Assembly: GCF_023145695.1 (NCBI RefSeq)
Contig: NZ_JAJHVV010000003.1
Span: forward strand, 248,001 to 312,000
Direction: 5' to 3'
Length of the DNA stretch: 64,000 nucleotides
From: Vibrio amylolyticus
Lineage (GTDB): Bacteria; Pseudomonadota; Gammaproteobacteria; Enterobacterales; Vibrionaceae
Shown here one piece after another: positions 45,507 to 54,475 of the stretch. A program made the translations under genes and the position numbers. Within the stretch, counting starts at the first letter, position 1. Each line of letters begins with the position of its first letter. Below the pieces are notes generated by a model. The model saw only the letters and a program-made list of their open reading frames with translations. It did not search any database and was not told the DNA's origin.

Positions 45507-45728
45507 CTATTTTAGACTCCAAGTATCACTAACCCAACCTCCGGCACCTTCATCAAAGTGACTACCACTAAAGCGGTGATTCCGTTCAACGTTCTCTTCC
45601 CGTTGAGGCTGATCGTTCAGTAAGTCGTGAATATAGTTAGCCATTGCGTCGTTTGATAGTTCGCGCTGCCTTTTTGTCGCAACCTCTTTTATCAATTGTA
45701 ATCGATATGCAGTACTTGCTCGCTTCAT
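45507..45728 (-). CDS. Small hypothetical protein
   Basis: A 73-aa charged protein, MKRASTAYRLQLIKEVATKR at the N-terminus, with an amphipathic helix up to about residue 45 and a tail with GAGGWVSDTW. I do not recognise a family. It is real by context: a strong AGGAGG ribosome site lies 9 nt before ATG 45728, and a terminator follows on its strand. A start 12 codons upstream overlaps the ribosome site and is rejected. It has no membrane span or signal peptide. Confidence 0.7.
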   Translation of the reverse strand: MKRASTAYRLQLIKEVATKRQRELSNDAMANYIHDLLNDQPQREENVERNHRFSGSHFDEGAGGWVSDTWSLK

Positions 45729-46046
45729 CCTCAATGACCTCCTAGTTAATAGACTTAATAACAAAAGTTAGAAGTTAATCACATTAGCGTCAAATCGATT
45801 TTGGCGTAATTTTGAGACTTTCTTTCTGTTATATTTCTGTCTTTAAAAAACAGCTATAGAATCAGAAAGTAACGGGAGTTAAAAAAATAATTGGACTGAA
45901 AATTTTTTTTTGGTGTCAAGTAGTACATCGTCAATCTGGAGAAGGGAGTTACTTCATGTCTCCACTTTAAATCTAGTATTTAGTGGTTTAGTGGTTTAGT
46001 GAGCGTCATTAGTTGGCTTTACGATAGCGACGAAAGCAGTCGTGAT
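45729..46046. other. Intergenic region with short tandem repeat
   Basis: 318 bp between two minus-strand small genes. It contains a nine-T run near 45903 and an 8-bp tandem repeat (see next entry). No other gene is visible. Confidence 0.55.
45979..46001. repeat. 8-bp tandem repeat, TTTAGTGG x 2.9
   Basis: TTTAGTGG twice and TTTAGTG once, directly downstream of the lipoprotein gene. A slippage-prone simple repeat; no function evident. Confidence 0.8.
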
Positions 46047-46358
46047 CTATTCGACTTTACTTAATATCTCATCGATAGCTTTCACCAAGTAGAGTTTCTT
46101 ATTTTGCTCATCACATTGTGAGCGGCTCAGTCCTCGGCGGTTGAATTCAGAACCAATAGCGGCTTTCGTTTGAGTTGATGAGCGTGAGTAATAAAGGGTT
46201 TCACAAAGTTGTGTATTCGTCATATTTTGAGGATAGGCAGTCACCGTACTTTTACGCATGCCAACAGCACTTGCTTGTTGATTTGAGCAGCCTTGAATAG
46301 CGATAGCCATCATCAACATCGATATAGAGCGAAAGCGAGCAGAAGTAAAATGAAGCAT
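46047..46358 (-). CDS. Small hypothetical lipoprotein
   Basis: A 103-aa protein with a basic N-terminus, a hydrophobic stretch SMLMMAIAIQGC with lipobox IQGC near residue 23, and a mature part with TNTQLCETLYYSRSSTQTKAAIGSEFNRRGLSRSQC. The second half, with two cysteines and the xxIGxEFNRRG pattern, resembles small periplasmic lipoproteins of Vibrio with no known role. ATG 46358 has GGGATTCAATGC-like context and no strong ribosome site. No close functional neighbour. Confidence 0.7.
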   Translation of the reverse strand: MLHFTSARFRSISMLMMAIAIQGCSNQQASAVGMRKSTVTAYPQNMTNTQLCETLYYSRSSTQTKAAIGSEFNRRGLSRSQCDEQNKKLYLVKAIDEILSKVE

Positions 46359-46549
46359 TGAATCCCTTAGATAAAAAGTAATGACATATTATCAATCAAG
46401 TACGATAACACAGTGTACCAAATTGAATTCATTGAAGGGTAAAAATGAGGAAAAGAGAGTGTATTGTTTGAAGCCACTTTGGATAATAAAGGGGCGATCT
46501 GCTAAAGTTTATAGCGTATACGTCGAAAATAAGGTATTAAAGGTCAGGT

Positions 46550-46566
46550 TGTAACGCTTTGTTACA
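46550..46566. promoter_or_regulatory. Dyad upstream of the PilZ gene
   Basis: TGTAAC-GCTTT-GTTACA, perfect six-base arms, 47 bp before the start codon. Possible operator; the regulator is unknown. Confidence 0.35.
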
Positions 46567-46612
46567 GAGGCGTGGTTGTTAAATCACTAGGATAAGAGGG
46601 AGTTTAAGCCTC

Positions 46613-46972
46613 ATGGGTGAAGATTCGATACAAAAACGGGAATACTACCGCTTAAAATACCCGAAGCGTGCAAGACCCGTTATGCAAATCCAAGACGCTT
46701 TTTACCATGTCAGTGAAGTATCTGAAAAAGGGATTCGGTTTATTATTGATGACCCGAACACAGTGCATCATGGTCTGAGTATGTCTGGTGTTTTGAGTCT
46801 GCATGATGATACTGTGATTTGTGTAGAAGGTGCCGTACTTCGCCTTGATCAAAATGAAGTCATTGTTCTCTTGTCTAAAGGTCCAAGCTTTAAAGATATG
46901 GTTCAAGAACAGCGTCATGTTCGCCAAGAATACCCTGCCTACTACGCTAAAATGCGAGAGTGCCTTGCATAA
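46613..46972 (+). CDS. PilZ-domain protein (c-di-GMP effector-like)
   Basis: A 119-aa protein with one PilZ-like domain. The RxxxR motif is Arg9-Arg13 (KREYYRLKYPKRARP); the second motif reads EVSEKG at residues 35-40, with Glu in place of the usual Asp or Asn of (D/N)xSxxG. It therefore may bind cyclic di-GMP weakly or not at all. A short helical tail follows. ATG 46613 has a weak ribosome site. It stands alone; Vibrio carry several such proteins controlling motility or biofilm. Confidence 0.8.
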   Translation: MGEDSIQKREYYRLKYPKRARPVMQIQDAFYHVSEVSEKGIRFIIDDPNTVHHGLSMSGVLSLHDDTVICVEGAVLRLDQNEVIVLLSKGPSFKDMVQEQRHVRQEYPAYYAKMRECLA

Positions 46973-47072
46973 TATTAGTGGTATTTAACCGTAAAATTCT
47001 TTCGTTATATTCTCTTTGCCTGAGTTAGGACTTTCTCATAGAATGATCCTGTTTTTTTCTGTGGTTATTACT

Positions 47073-47699
47073 ATGACACTTGAAAGCCTATGGCTGTTTG
47101 TCGGAATTGTCTTCTTTGTGGCCGTTGTTCCCGGCCCTAATGCATTACTCGTATTAAGCACGTCACTCTCTACTAGAAAGCGCCATGCGGCCGCAAATAT
47201 CTTTGGTGTGTCCATCGGCTTCTTGGTTCATGCGTTTGTTTCTGCAACGGGAATGAGCTTATTACTTGCGCAATCTGAGATGGCATTTTCAATGTTAAAA
47301 TGGGTCGGTGCTTGTTATCTGTTTTGGCTTGGTTTTTCGAATATCCGTCATGGATACCTGACGCTTGATGGCTCTATTGCTATCCCAACACCAAAAGAGG
47401 GGATGTTTTGGCAGCATTTTCGTAGAGGTCTCCTAACTAATCTTCTTAACCCCAAAATCGTCCTGTTCTATTTGTCGATTTTTCCTCAGTTTGTAGGAAC
47501 TAAAACGGTTATCTCAGATAGCTTGATGCTCGGAATGGTACAAGCAACGGTTGTTGCGAGTTGGTTCTGTGTTGTCATTGTATTGGCGCAAAGATTAAAA
47601 CATTTATTAACTCAGCGTAAGACGGCTCGCATACTCAATTATTCGGTTGGTGGTATTTTTATGGTGTTCGCCGCCCAGTTAGCTCTTTATCAACTGTAA
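47073..47699 (+). CDS. LysE/RhtB-family amino-acid exporter
   Basis: A 208-aa inner-membrane exporter with six spans. The family start MTLESLWLFVGIVFFVAVVP is followed by PGPNALLVLSTSLS near residue 20, GVSIGFLVHAFVSATG and the conserved FRRGLLTNLLNPKIVLFYLS near residue 115. It exports amino acids or related solutes such as homoserine or threonine; the substrate cannot be read. ATG 47073 is chosen because it gives the normal family start; ATG 47043 is also possible. Convergent with the LysR gene, 19 bp apart. Confidence 0.87.
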   Translation: MTLESLWLFVGIVFFVAVVPGPNALLVLSTSLSTRKRHAAANIFGVSIGFLVHAFVSATGMSLLLAQSEMAFSMLKWVGACYLFWLGFSNIRHGYLTLDGSIAIPTPKEGMFWQHFRRGLLTNLLNPKIVLFYLSIFPQFVGTKTVISDSLMLGMVQATVVASWFCVVIVLAQRLKHLLTQRKTARILNYSVGGIFMVFAAQLALYQL

Positions 47700-47718
47700 T
47701 GGTCATTTCAGTGATGTG

Positions 47719-48606
47719 TTAAGTCAGCGCCTCTTTAATCAATGAGCATATTTTCTCATAACGGGCCGGTAGATTTCGGTGTCGCTTTTGAACTAAATAG
47801 AGCGTTTCTTTGACGGGGAACTGAGTTGAGGCAATGTGCAGTTGTGTTTTGTCAGCAAAGCTGTCTAAGGCACCTCGGGGCAGCACGGTAAAGCCGAGCC
47901 CTTTCGTGACAGGAAGTAAGATCTGACTCAGTTGGTTGATGTAACCTGTTCTAGGGATCTCATCGAGGTTTATCTTCTCTAGATCGTTATTCCCACATAA
48001 TTCAAAGTACAACGATAAATAGTGGTTAGCGTCAGGGTGGCCAATAAGTCCACACTCGAATAACGTGTCCGTGGTGAGTTTCATCGAATTATAACGATTA
48101 GGCATAACGAGACAGAGCTCTTCATTACCCACAATATTGCTTTGGTATAAACTACTGTTTGGTTGGTGTGTGACAATACCAATATCAATCAATCCAGTGT
48201 CTAAGTCGTTTAGTATCTTCTTATTCGGTGCCGACTCGAGCTGAATCGAGAGCCCCTGGTGTTCTGTTTGTAGTAATAATAACTTCGGGTACAGTAGTAG
48301 GGCGAGTGAACCCGAACATGCTAGTGAGCACCTACCAGAATTTGGGTTATCAAAGTTAAGTTGGTCCATAAGAGAGTCACTCTCTTTTTCGAGCTTAACT
48401 GCGTAATGGTAAACAATCCTTCCCTGCTCAGTCAGTTCAAAGCTTTTTCCTTCGCGTTTGATCAGTGCATGTTTACAGGCGGTTTCTAGCTTCTTAATAT
48501 GTTGGCTAACCCCGGGTTGGGTCATATAAAGTTTTTCGGCTGTTTGGGTAAAGTGGCCAACTTCTATGAGTGTCCGAAACGTGTGTAACCAAACTGGATT
48601 GATCAT
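47719..48606 (-). CDS. LysR-family transcriptional regulator
   Basis: A 295-aa LysR-type regulator. The N-terminal winged helix-turn-helix spans residues 1-60 with FTQTAEKLYMTQPGVSQHIKKLE; a linker helix and a two-lobe effector-binding domain follow. The target is unknown. Such regulators usually control a divergent gene, here the LacI gene 333 bp away, or act elsewhere; the convergent LysE gene is a possible but unproven target. Start at ATG 48606. Confidence 0.9.
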   Translation of the reverse strand: MINPVWLHTFRTLIEVGHFTQTAEKLYMTQPGVSQHIKKLETACKHALIKREGKSFELTEQGRIVYHYAVKLEKESDSLMDQLNFDNPNSGRCSLACSGSLALLLYPKLLLLQTEHQGLSIQLESAPNKKILNDLDTGLIDIGIVTHQPNSSLYQSNIVGNEELCLVMPNRYNSMKLTTDTLFECGLIGHPDANHYLSLYFELCGNNDLEKINLDEIPRTGYINQLSQILLPVTKGLGFTVLPRGALDSFADKTQLHIASTQFPVKETLYLVQKRHRNLPARYEKICSLIKEALT

Positions 48607-48939
48607 GAGGTCGACTCTGTTGGTGATAACAAAAAATTATTGTATTGCATTTTAATGATAACAACTAGCAATCACATATCATTTTCAGCTATATGAATCT
48701 AAACATTTTAGACTGAGTATAAAATATACTTAATTATAATGGTCACCTTGTATATACATAAACTCAATCTATTTGTTTTTAAATAAAATAAACGCACTTG
48801 GTGATTTCTTTGTAAGAATATATTATTTTGTGACTAATCACGAGGTAGTGCCAGTGAATAATATTAACTCGTATATATTTTTATATTAAAATCTACGTGT
48901 CGAATTGATATCAACCAATCCAGAAAGGTAAATGAAAAT
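48607..48939. other. Divergent lysR / lacI-type intergenic region
   Basis: 333 bp, very AT-rich. It holds a dyad GTGA-CTAA-TCAC at 48830-48841 about 100 bp before the LacI-type gene. No LacI-type operator with central CG like those upstream of the porin and ADP-ribosylglycohydrolase genes is visible, so autoregulation is not evident. Confidence 0.5.
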
Positions 48940-49941
48940 ATGGGAAAAGTAACATCTAGAATGATAGCTGCGCATGCTAACGTTTCACCTAGCACTGTTT
49001 CTAGATATCTTAATCGCAGTTCATTTATTGAAAAGGAAAAAGTTCAAGCTATTGAAAATGCAATGAGTGAACTTGGGTACGAACAAAAAAAGTCTCTCAC
49101 TCAAGCTGCGGCTAGAACGATGGTTATTGGTGTACTTTCACCCAGCTATGACAGCAACCATGTAACCAGTATATTTGCAGGAATGAATCGAGCGGTATCA
49201 AAACATGTTTATCGAATTAATGTAGAAGTGAGTAACTACGAAATTGATCGTGAACGTCGAATACTTAAAGATATGGTTGCTAAAAAAGTAGATGGTATGA
49301 TTGTTATTGGCTCATTTCTTAGCGAGAAAGAAATAAGTCAGTTACTAAAAGGTGTACCAACATTAATATTTGGTACACCTGCATTATCAACAAATAATCA
49401 TGGAGAAAAACGGCTACCACAATTAAGTATGGATAACGAATTGGGGGCATATTTAGCCGTAAATCACTTGATTCAAAAAGGTCATCGCAAAATCGTGCAC
49501 CTTAGAGGGCCGAAAGATAACAGTGATGCAGATGCTCGTTATTCTGGATTTGTGAGGGCAATGGAAAGCGCCGGGCTGTCAGTGGATCATGATTTGGTCA
49601 TTTGGGGCGATTTTGATTCTGAAAAAAGCAGTCAGGCCATTCGTCGATTGGTCTCGAATAACCACGAATTTACGGCAATATTTACATGTAATGATGAAAG
49701 TGCATTTGGTGCAATGCATGGCCTCTATCGAGAGGGGCTGAACGTACCAAAAGACATTGCACTAATAGGCTATGATGATATGCCACTTTCAAGTTACACC
49801 GTTCCACCGCTTACCACCGTTCGGTTACCTTTCGAGAAAATGGGGGAGTTATCGATTGCCTACATATTGGATTTGATATCAGGTAATAAACCGAAATATA
49901 AGATGCCTACAATGCAACTTATCATTCGAGAATCTACCTAG
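48940..49941 (+). CDS. LacI-family sugar regulator
   Basis: A 333-aa LacI/GalR regulator. The HTH is MIAAHANVSPSTVSRYLNR at residues 8-26, then the hinge helix around VQAIENAMSELGY and a periplasmic-binding-protein-like effector domain from VIGVLSPSYDS. IALIGYDDMPLSSYTVPPLTTVRLPFEKMG is the usual C-terminal signature. It is the first gene of the sugar cluster and most likely represses the porin, GH3 and ADP-ribosylglycohydrolase/ABC genes. A GAAAGG ribosome site lies about 12 nt from the ATG. Effector unknown. Confidence 0.92.
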   Translation: MGKVTSRMIAAHANVSPSTVSRYLNRSSFIEKEKVQAIENAMSELGYEQKKSLTQAAARTMVIGVLSPSYDSNHVTSIFAGMNRAVSKHVYRINVEVSNYEIDRERRILKDMVAKKVDGMIVIGSFLSEKEISQLLKGVPTLIFGTPALSTNNHGEKRLPQLSMDNELGAYLAVNHLIQKGHRKIVHLRGPKDNSDADARYSGFVRAMESAGLSVDHDLVIWGDFDSEKSSQAIRRLVSNNHEFTAIFTCNDESAFGAMHGLYREGLNVPKDIALIGYDDMPLSSYTVPPLTTVRLPFEKMGELSIAYILDLISGNKPKYKMPTMQLIIREST

Positions 49942-49970
49942 ACTCTACTCATTTCAGTTAAATTGCTATA

Positions 49971-50005
49971 AAAATGGCCGCTACTTGCAAAAGTAGCGGC
50001 CTGTT
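49971..50005. terminator. Bidirectional terminator between lacI-type gene and porin gene
   Basis: Perfect 11-base stem GGCCGCTACTT / AAGTAGCGGCC, loop GCAA. The minus-strand side has ATTTTTAT behind the stem, the plus-strand side a weaker TGTTCTCTT. Confidence 0.88.
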
Positions 50006-50054
50006 CTCTTAATATGCTGTTTGGACTAGACAGAAAATAAGAGGGTATTACCCA

Positions 50055-51317
50055 TTACCACCAAGCTTCAAACTGAGCACCGAAGCTTACTGAATCGAAC
50101 TTATCGTTTGACACTGAAGCGTGCTCACCAAATGATCTTTCTTCCCAGTGAGTATCTTTCTCAGCATATGTTACGTATAGGCGGATATGTGGCACATCAC
50201 CAAAATGGAATTTTTGAGAAAGTGTTGCCTTAGCTGATGTGTTTGTACCGTCGTAAGTTTTTGATTTCGCCTGCTGGTAACCAAGCTCTAGCTCTGTCTG
50301 AGTAAAGGTATTCCAGTTGTATCGTGGGCGAATACCGGCGTTAAACCACTCTTTTCCGTCTTTGTTATCAAAGTCCATATCAATGTCTTCGAATGCAATC
50401 GAGTAGCCCGCGCTCCACTTATCGTTAAACGTATAGTTTCCGTGGTTAAACAGTCGGACACTGCTACCTGGTGCTTCAACATTGACAATCTGGGTACCAG
50501 ACCAACCAGCAACACCGATACCGTCTGTGTATTGAAGAGTTAAGATGTTGTCAAAGCCAGCAAAGTTGCCGCGATGAGAAGCGGTTAACATGTAGCCTGT
50601 TGTTTGAGCGTTAGTTACTATTTCTTTTAGAACTGAATCATCAACGACACTCGCTAGGTTTACACCAAGCGCTAGGTGACCACCAGGAACGTCAATGCCA
50701 TGAACACGTAGCTCAGGAAGATGTACCGCTGTAATGAATCGGTCGTCATTATCACCACCTGCAGGTGGAGATTGCGTCATTTCACCATTGTTGTAGTTGT
50801 AGGTAACGTCCATCAGCATGCCCGGCAATTCGATGTCGCGTAGACCGAAACCACGACCGTAGTTATCCCAGTACTCGTAATCCAACATGTCATCGGCAAT
50901 AGAGCGAGGGTAAAGCTTACCTGCCCACATGCTGGTTACATCACTGCCGAAAACGCCGTGTAATTGTCCCCAAACTTGCATCACGTCAAATGAATCAGAG
51001 ATGCCGCCACCAAATTCTTGTACGTCGTGCCAAGAGCCGATCATGATACCAATTTGACCGCGTTGACCATTTTCAGAAATGAGGTCGGATTTAAGGCCAA
51101 ACTCCATCCAGTCATCTTCGTTACCAAGGCGATATTTTCCCGCAGCACCTTCCGCAGAAATGTAGTCAGGGTGACCGTTACCATTGTTACTGTTTGGTGA
51201 AACATGAGCCCCAGCGCGCATGTAACCGAAGAAATCAATATCAGAGGTAGCCATTGCACTGGATGTGAATAGCATTGCACCACAAGCTAAGGCAATTTTA
51301 GTTGGTTTAAATTTCAT
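50055..51317 (-). CDS. LamB-type carbohydrate porin
   Basis: A 420-aa outer-membrane porin of the maltoporin/ScrY type. The signal peptide MKFKPTKIALACGAMLFTSSAMA is followed by DIDFFGYMRAGAH, the maltoporin-like first strand. YWDNYGRGFGLRDIELPG is the conserved region near the third loop. The C-terminus ends in Trp (FEAWW). The glycine- and aromatic-rich strands suggest a sugar slide. ATG 51317 has AGGT upstream; a start nine codons earlier is less likely. It is the outer-membrane entry gate of the sugar cluster, expressed separately from GH3 by its own promoter. Confidence 0.88.
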   Translation of the reverse strand: MKFKPTKIALACGAMLFTSSAMATSDIDFFGYMRAGAHVSPNSNNGNGHPDYISAEGAAGKYRLGNEDDWMEFGLKSDLISENGQRGQIGIMIGSWHDVQEFGGGISDSFDVMQVWGQLHGVFGSDVTSMWAGKLYPRSIADDMLDYEYWDNYGRGFGLRDIELPGMLMDVTYNYNNGEMTQSPPAGGDNDDRFITAVHLPELRVHGIDVPGGHLALGVNLASVVDDSVLKEIVTNAQTTGYMLTASHRGNFAGFDNILTLQYTDGIGVAGWSGTQIVNVEAPGSSVRLFNHGNYTFNDKWSAGYSIAFEDIDMDFDNKDGKEWFNAGIRPRYNWNTFTQTELELGYQQAKSKTYDGTNTSAKATLSQKFHFGDVPHIRLYVTYAEKDTHWEERSFGEHASVSNDKFDSVSFGAQFEAWW

Positions 51318-51490
51318 TTTATACCTATGTTTATTCAAGGACAAAGTAAGAGAAAGCTATATTTATTATTGACAGTGTTTAAGTGAATATTCTATCGACT
51401 AATCCCACTGTTTGGATGGCAGTATTCTATATTGAGTTTTAGGTGCTTTGATGTGAGAGATATAGAGTTTTTAGAATGGTGTATTTATAT

Positions 51491-51520
51491 TAAACTTAAA
51501 ACGATTCACGGTTAAGTTTA
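51491..51520 (-). promoter_or_regulatory. Operator-like site in the porin promoter
   Basis: A 9-bp perfect inverted repeat, TAAACTTAA (51491-51499) and TTAAGTTTA (51512-51520), encloses a LacI-type site with central CG: minus-strand GTGAATCGTTTTAA (51496-51509). It shares 11 of 14 bases with GAGAATCGCTTTCA upstream of the ADP-ribosylglycohydrolase gene. Confidence 0.45.
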
Positions 51521-51633
51521 TGTTTTAAAAGTTCTAATTCGATTTTTAGTTACTTCATTTCATGGCTATTTCTGTATCTGAGATAATAATCAATATAGTG
51601 GTTTAACTATTTTTAGTGGTTTCTTATTAATCA

Positions 51634-51666
51634 TAAAAAAGCTCACTTAATAAGTGAGCTTTCTTT
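51634..51666 (-). terminator. Terminator after the GH3 gene
   Basis: AAAGCTCACTT / AAGTGAGCTTT stem, AAT centre; on the minus strand it is followed by TTTATGATT preceded by six T. Nearly symmetric, so it could act both ways. Confidence 0.85.
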
Positions 51667-51704
51667 TTAAAGGGGCCAATATATCTGTGACATTAATTCA
51701 GTTA

Positions 51705-54269
51705 TTAAGCATTCCATGAAATATTTGCAAGGACTGCATTAAGCTTTCCTTTTGTATACATCATAAATGGTGTATCTAAATAGCGTAGGTCAACATCTTG
51801 GACGATAAAGTCCTGACAAGGTACGGATACTTTAATAAATTTATCACTAGTAACTAATTGATCAGTTATATCGATTGACGCGACACCAATAGGTTCTTCG
51901 TTTTTAGTCCATTTTTGAATGGATATTTTAACGGGTTCTGTTGGTGCTTCTTGAACTTTAATTTCAAAAGTAATCGAACCATTTCTATATTGGGAGAAGT
52001 CCTCTACTGAGCCATCTCCAACTTGGATATATGTAGCACCAAATTGTTCATTAAAGTTAATTCTAATGGCATCTTGTTGTTGCTCATAGTTATACGGTTC
52101 TGTTTCTATTGCTTCAATCGCCATAGGGTTATTTCTGGACACTTCAGATCCAATCCAGTGACCGAGGTCTGAGATTTTTAGATTGTAGTCACCAATGTTT
52201 GAACGTACACCGTATAGATGGTTGGATTCGGTTGCCGTTTCTGTTTGGTTTACCACATCATTATCTAATTCAATGTTATCAAGGTCGCGCGTTTGCTTGC
52301 GATCTGAATAGTTGAGTCCGTACCCGTATTCGAACAATGGCGCATGCTCGCCATTTGGATCTTGCTCATTGTCTGGGCAAACGTAGTCTGGGATGTGCTG
52401 TGGAATACGGTTAACGGTTACACTACGTTTCTTGTTCGGCCAAGAGTATGACAGTTGGCCAACGAAATCGTAACGGATGTTATTTTGTTCATCACGAACA
52501 AGTACATCGGTGATGCCCATCCCTTCACTACCTGGGAGGAAAGCAGCAACAAAGGCTTCCGATTGCGCAATCTCTTCATTGATGTAAAGCGGTCGGCCAC
52601 TAAAGAAAATACTAATCACTTTAACGCCGAGTTTATTTAACTGTGCGACTTTCTCGCAATCTGCATTATAGCTGCGTTTTAGCTTTGAGAACTCTAGCGA
52701 TTGCCACGCTTTAATATCGCCCATCATTTCGGCGTAAGGGTCTTCACCGAATACAACAATAGCGATGTCACCAGCTTTGAAATCTGAACTCAGGTCTGGG
52801 TCTAAAATGACATTTTCAGTACCAAGTTCGGCCTCAAGTGCCATTTTAACGGTGGTTGCCCCTGGGAAATCATCAAGCGTGTTTTCATCACCCTGCCACG
52901 TTAGGTTCCAACCGCCAGATTGTTTTTGTAAATCGTTGGCAGCGCTACCTGTTAACGTGATTTTTTGGTCACGAGACAATGGAAGAATATCATTGTTGTT
53001 TTTCAGCAATACAAGAGACTTACGTACAGACTCTCTTGCAATCTCACGGTGAGACTCTGCTCCAAGTTGAGCTTGTTTTCCTGCGAATTGACGTAGGCTA
53101 GGGCGTGGTTTATCCCATAACCCAGCGCGCATTTTAACGCGAAGAATTCGAGTTACCGCATCGTCAATACGATCCATAGCAATAACGCCGCTATTTACTG
53201 CAGACAAGGTTGATTTAATCACACCTTTCCAGTGTTCTCTAACTGGAACCATAAGAACATCGTTACCCGCATTAATCGCGTAAACGGCGTCGGTGTCAGT
53301 ACACTTACTGACTTCGGCATGGCCGTTCCAATCAGTAACGATCAGGCCGTCAAAGCCCATTTTGTCTTTTAGTACGTCAGTAAGCAGGTACTTACTACCG
53401 TGAATTTTTTGATTGTATTCTTCACCTTCTTTAGGTGAGTGATCATAGTTTGCTTTGTCTTCCCAACTATTAAATGAAGACATAACGACCTGTGCGCCTG
53501 CTTCTAATCCGCTAAAGTAACCCATTGCATGAATATTGATCAGGTGCTCTTCACTGTAACCATTGACGCCACGGTCAATGCCGGTACGTGTACCACCATC
53601 ACCAACAAAGTGTTTAACATTCGAAAGAACACGTTCTTCGCTTTTTAGTTGCTCTGCGTTGCCTTGTAAGCCTTGCACCATTTTAGCAGCATATTCATAG
53701 GTTACTTCAGGATCTTCAGAGTACCCTTCATAGACACGGCCCCAACGATAATCACGTGGTGTTGCAACGGTAGGTGCAAATGTCCAATCCAGTCCGGTTG
53801 CTACAACTTCGCGAGCGGTTACTTCACCAATGCTATGAATAAGCTCTGGATCACGTGCACATCCTAATCCGATGTTATGGGGAAAGACGGTCGACCCGAA
53901 CACGTTGTTGTGACCATGAACGGCATCGGTAGCCCACACAAAAGGAATTCGAAAACCGCGACCTTCAAACATTCTTTCTGTAGCTTCCCAGAATGTGTCA
54001 GCGCAATCTGCCCAATCTTGAGCTGAGGCGTGTTTGTTTTCGTTTGGCCATGCGCCTCCCCCATTAAGAATTGAGCCCAATTTATATTCATAGACTTCTT
54101 CAGGCGTGACTTCACGAAGATTAGGCTGGATCATCTGACCAATTTTTTCTTCCAATGTCATTTGTTGAAGAATTTCAATTATTTCATCTTCAATAATAGG
54201 ATCTTTCTTTATAGCGGATTCAATCTTTGGCCAATCCTTAAAATAAGGAAGACTATTTTTAATTGTCAT
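51705..54269 (-). CDS. GH3 beta-glucosidase / exo-glucanase, cytoplasmic
   Basis: An 854-aa family GH3 enzyme. The barrel domain shows ATDAVHGHNN (113-122), VKHFVGDGGT (218-227) and the nucleophile Asp313 in GFDGLIVTDWNGH. The second alpha/beta domain has the acid/base candidate in FGEDPYAEMMGD. A third, beta-rich domain follows from about residue 670. This is the ExoP-like exo-beta-glucanase layout. Unlike ExoP, there is no signal peptide (start MTIKNSLPYFKDW), so it should cleave imported beta-glucosides inside the cell. ATG 54269 has AGGTG at 8 nt. It is divergent from the ADP-ribosylglycohydrolase gene. Confidence 0.9.
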   Translation of the reverse strand: MTIKNSLPYFKDWPKIESAIKKDPIIEDEIIEILQQMTLEEKIGQMIQPNLREVTPEEVYEYKLGSILNGGGAWPNENKHASAQDWADCADTFWEATERMFEGRGFRIPFVWATDAVHGHNNVFGSTVFPHNIGLGCARDPELIHSIGEVTAREVVATGLDWTFAPTVATPRDYRWGRVYEGYSEDPEVTYEYAAKMVQGLQGNAEQLKSEERVLSNVKHFVGDGGTRTGIDRGVNGYSEEHLINIHAMGYFSGLEAGAQVVMSSFNSWEDKANYDHSPKEGEEYNQKIHGSKYLLTDVLKDKMGFDGLIVTDWNGHAEVSKCTDTDAVYAINAGNDVLMVPVREHWKGVIKSTLSAVNSGVIAMDRIDDAVTRILRVKMRAGLWDKPRPSLRQFAGKQAQLGAESHREIARESVRKSLVLLKNNNDILPLSRDQKITLTGSAANDLQKQSGGWNLTWQGDENTLDDFPGATTVKMALEAELGTENVILDPDLSSDFKAGDIAIVVFGEDPYAEMMGDIKAWQSLEFSKLKRSYNADCEKVAQLNKLGVKVISIFFSGRPLYINEEIAQSEAFVAAFLPGSEGMGITDVLVRDEQNNIRYDFVGQLSYSWPNKKRSVTVNRIPQHIPDYVCPDNEQDPNGEHAPLFEYGYGLNYSDRKQTRDLDNIELDNDVVNQTETATESNHLYGVRSNIGDYNLKISDLGHWIGSEVSRNNPMAIEAIETEPYNYEQQQDAIRINFNEQFGATYIQVGDGSVEDFSQYRNGSITFEIKVQEAPTEPVKISIQKWTKNEEPIGVASIDITDQLVTSDKFIKVSVPCQDFIVQDVDLRYLDTPFMMYTKGKLNAVLANISWNA

Positions 54270-54475
54270 TCTAAACACCTAAGTAATATAAATTGCCGGA
54301 TTTCTAATACGGCGGATACTACCTTTGAAAATACCCCTTGGTTTGTGATCTTGGTCTCGTTCTTATGACTCAAGCATTTATATTACTCAAAACTAAATTC
54401 AATACACATTTTCATGCTTATTCATGAATTGTTTTGTTTGTTTTATTGTTATTTTTATGATTTACAATTACTTAG

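Larger units (their letters stand above)
51318..51704. other. Intergenic region between GH3 gene and porin gene (porin promoter)
   Basis: 387 bp, both flanking genes on the minus strand. It has the GH3 terminator (51634-51666) and, nearer the porin, the operator-like site at 51491-51520. A plausible minus-strand promoter is TTAACC-N17-TAATAT around that operator; both elements are weak matches. Confidence 0.5.

Noticed and set aside
45979..46001. Tandem repeat as part of a CRISPR or mobile element
   Set aside because: Only three 8-bp units without spacers, terminal repeats or associated genes.
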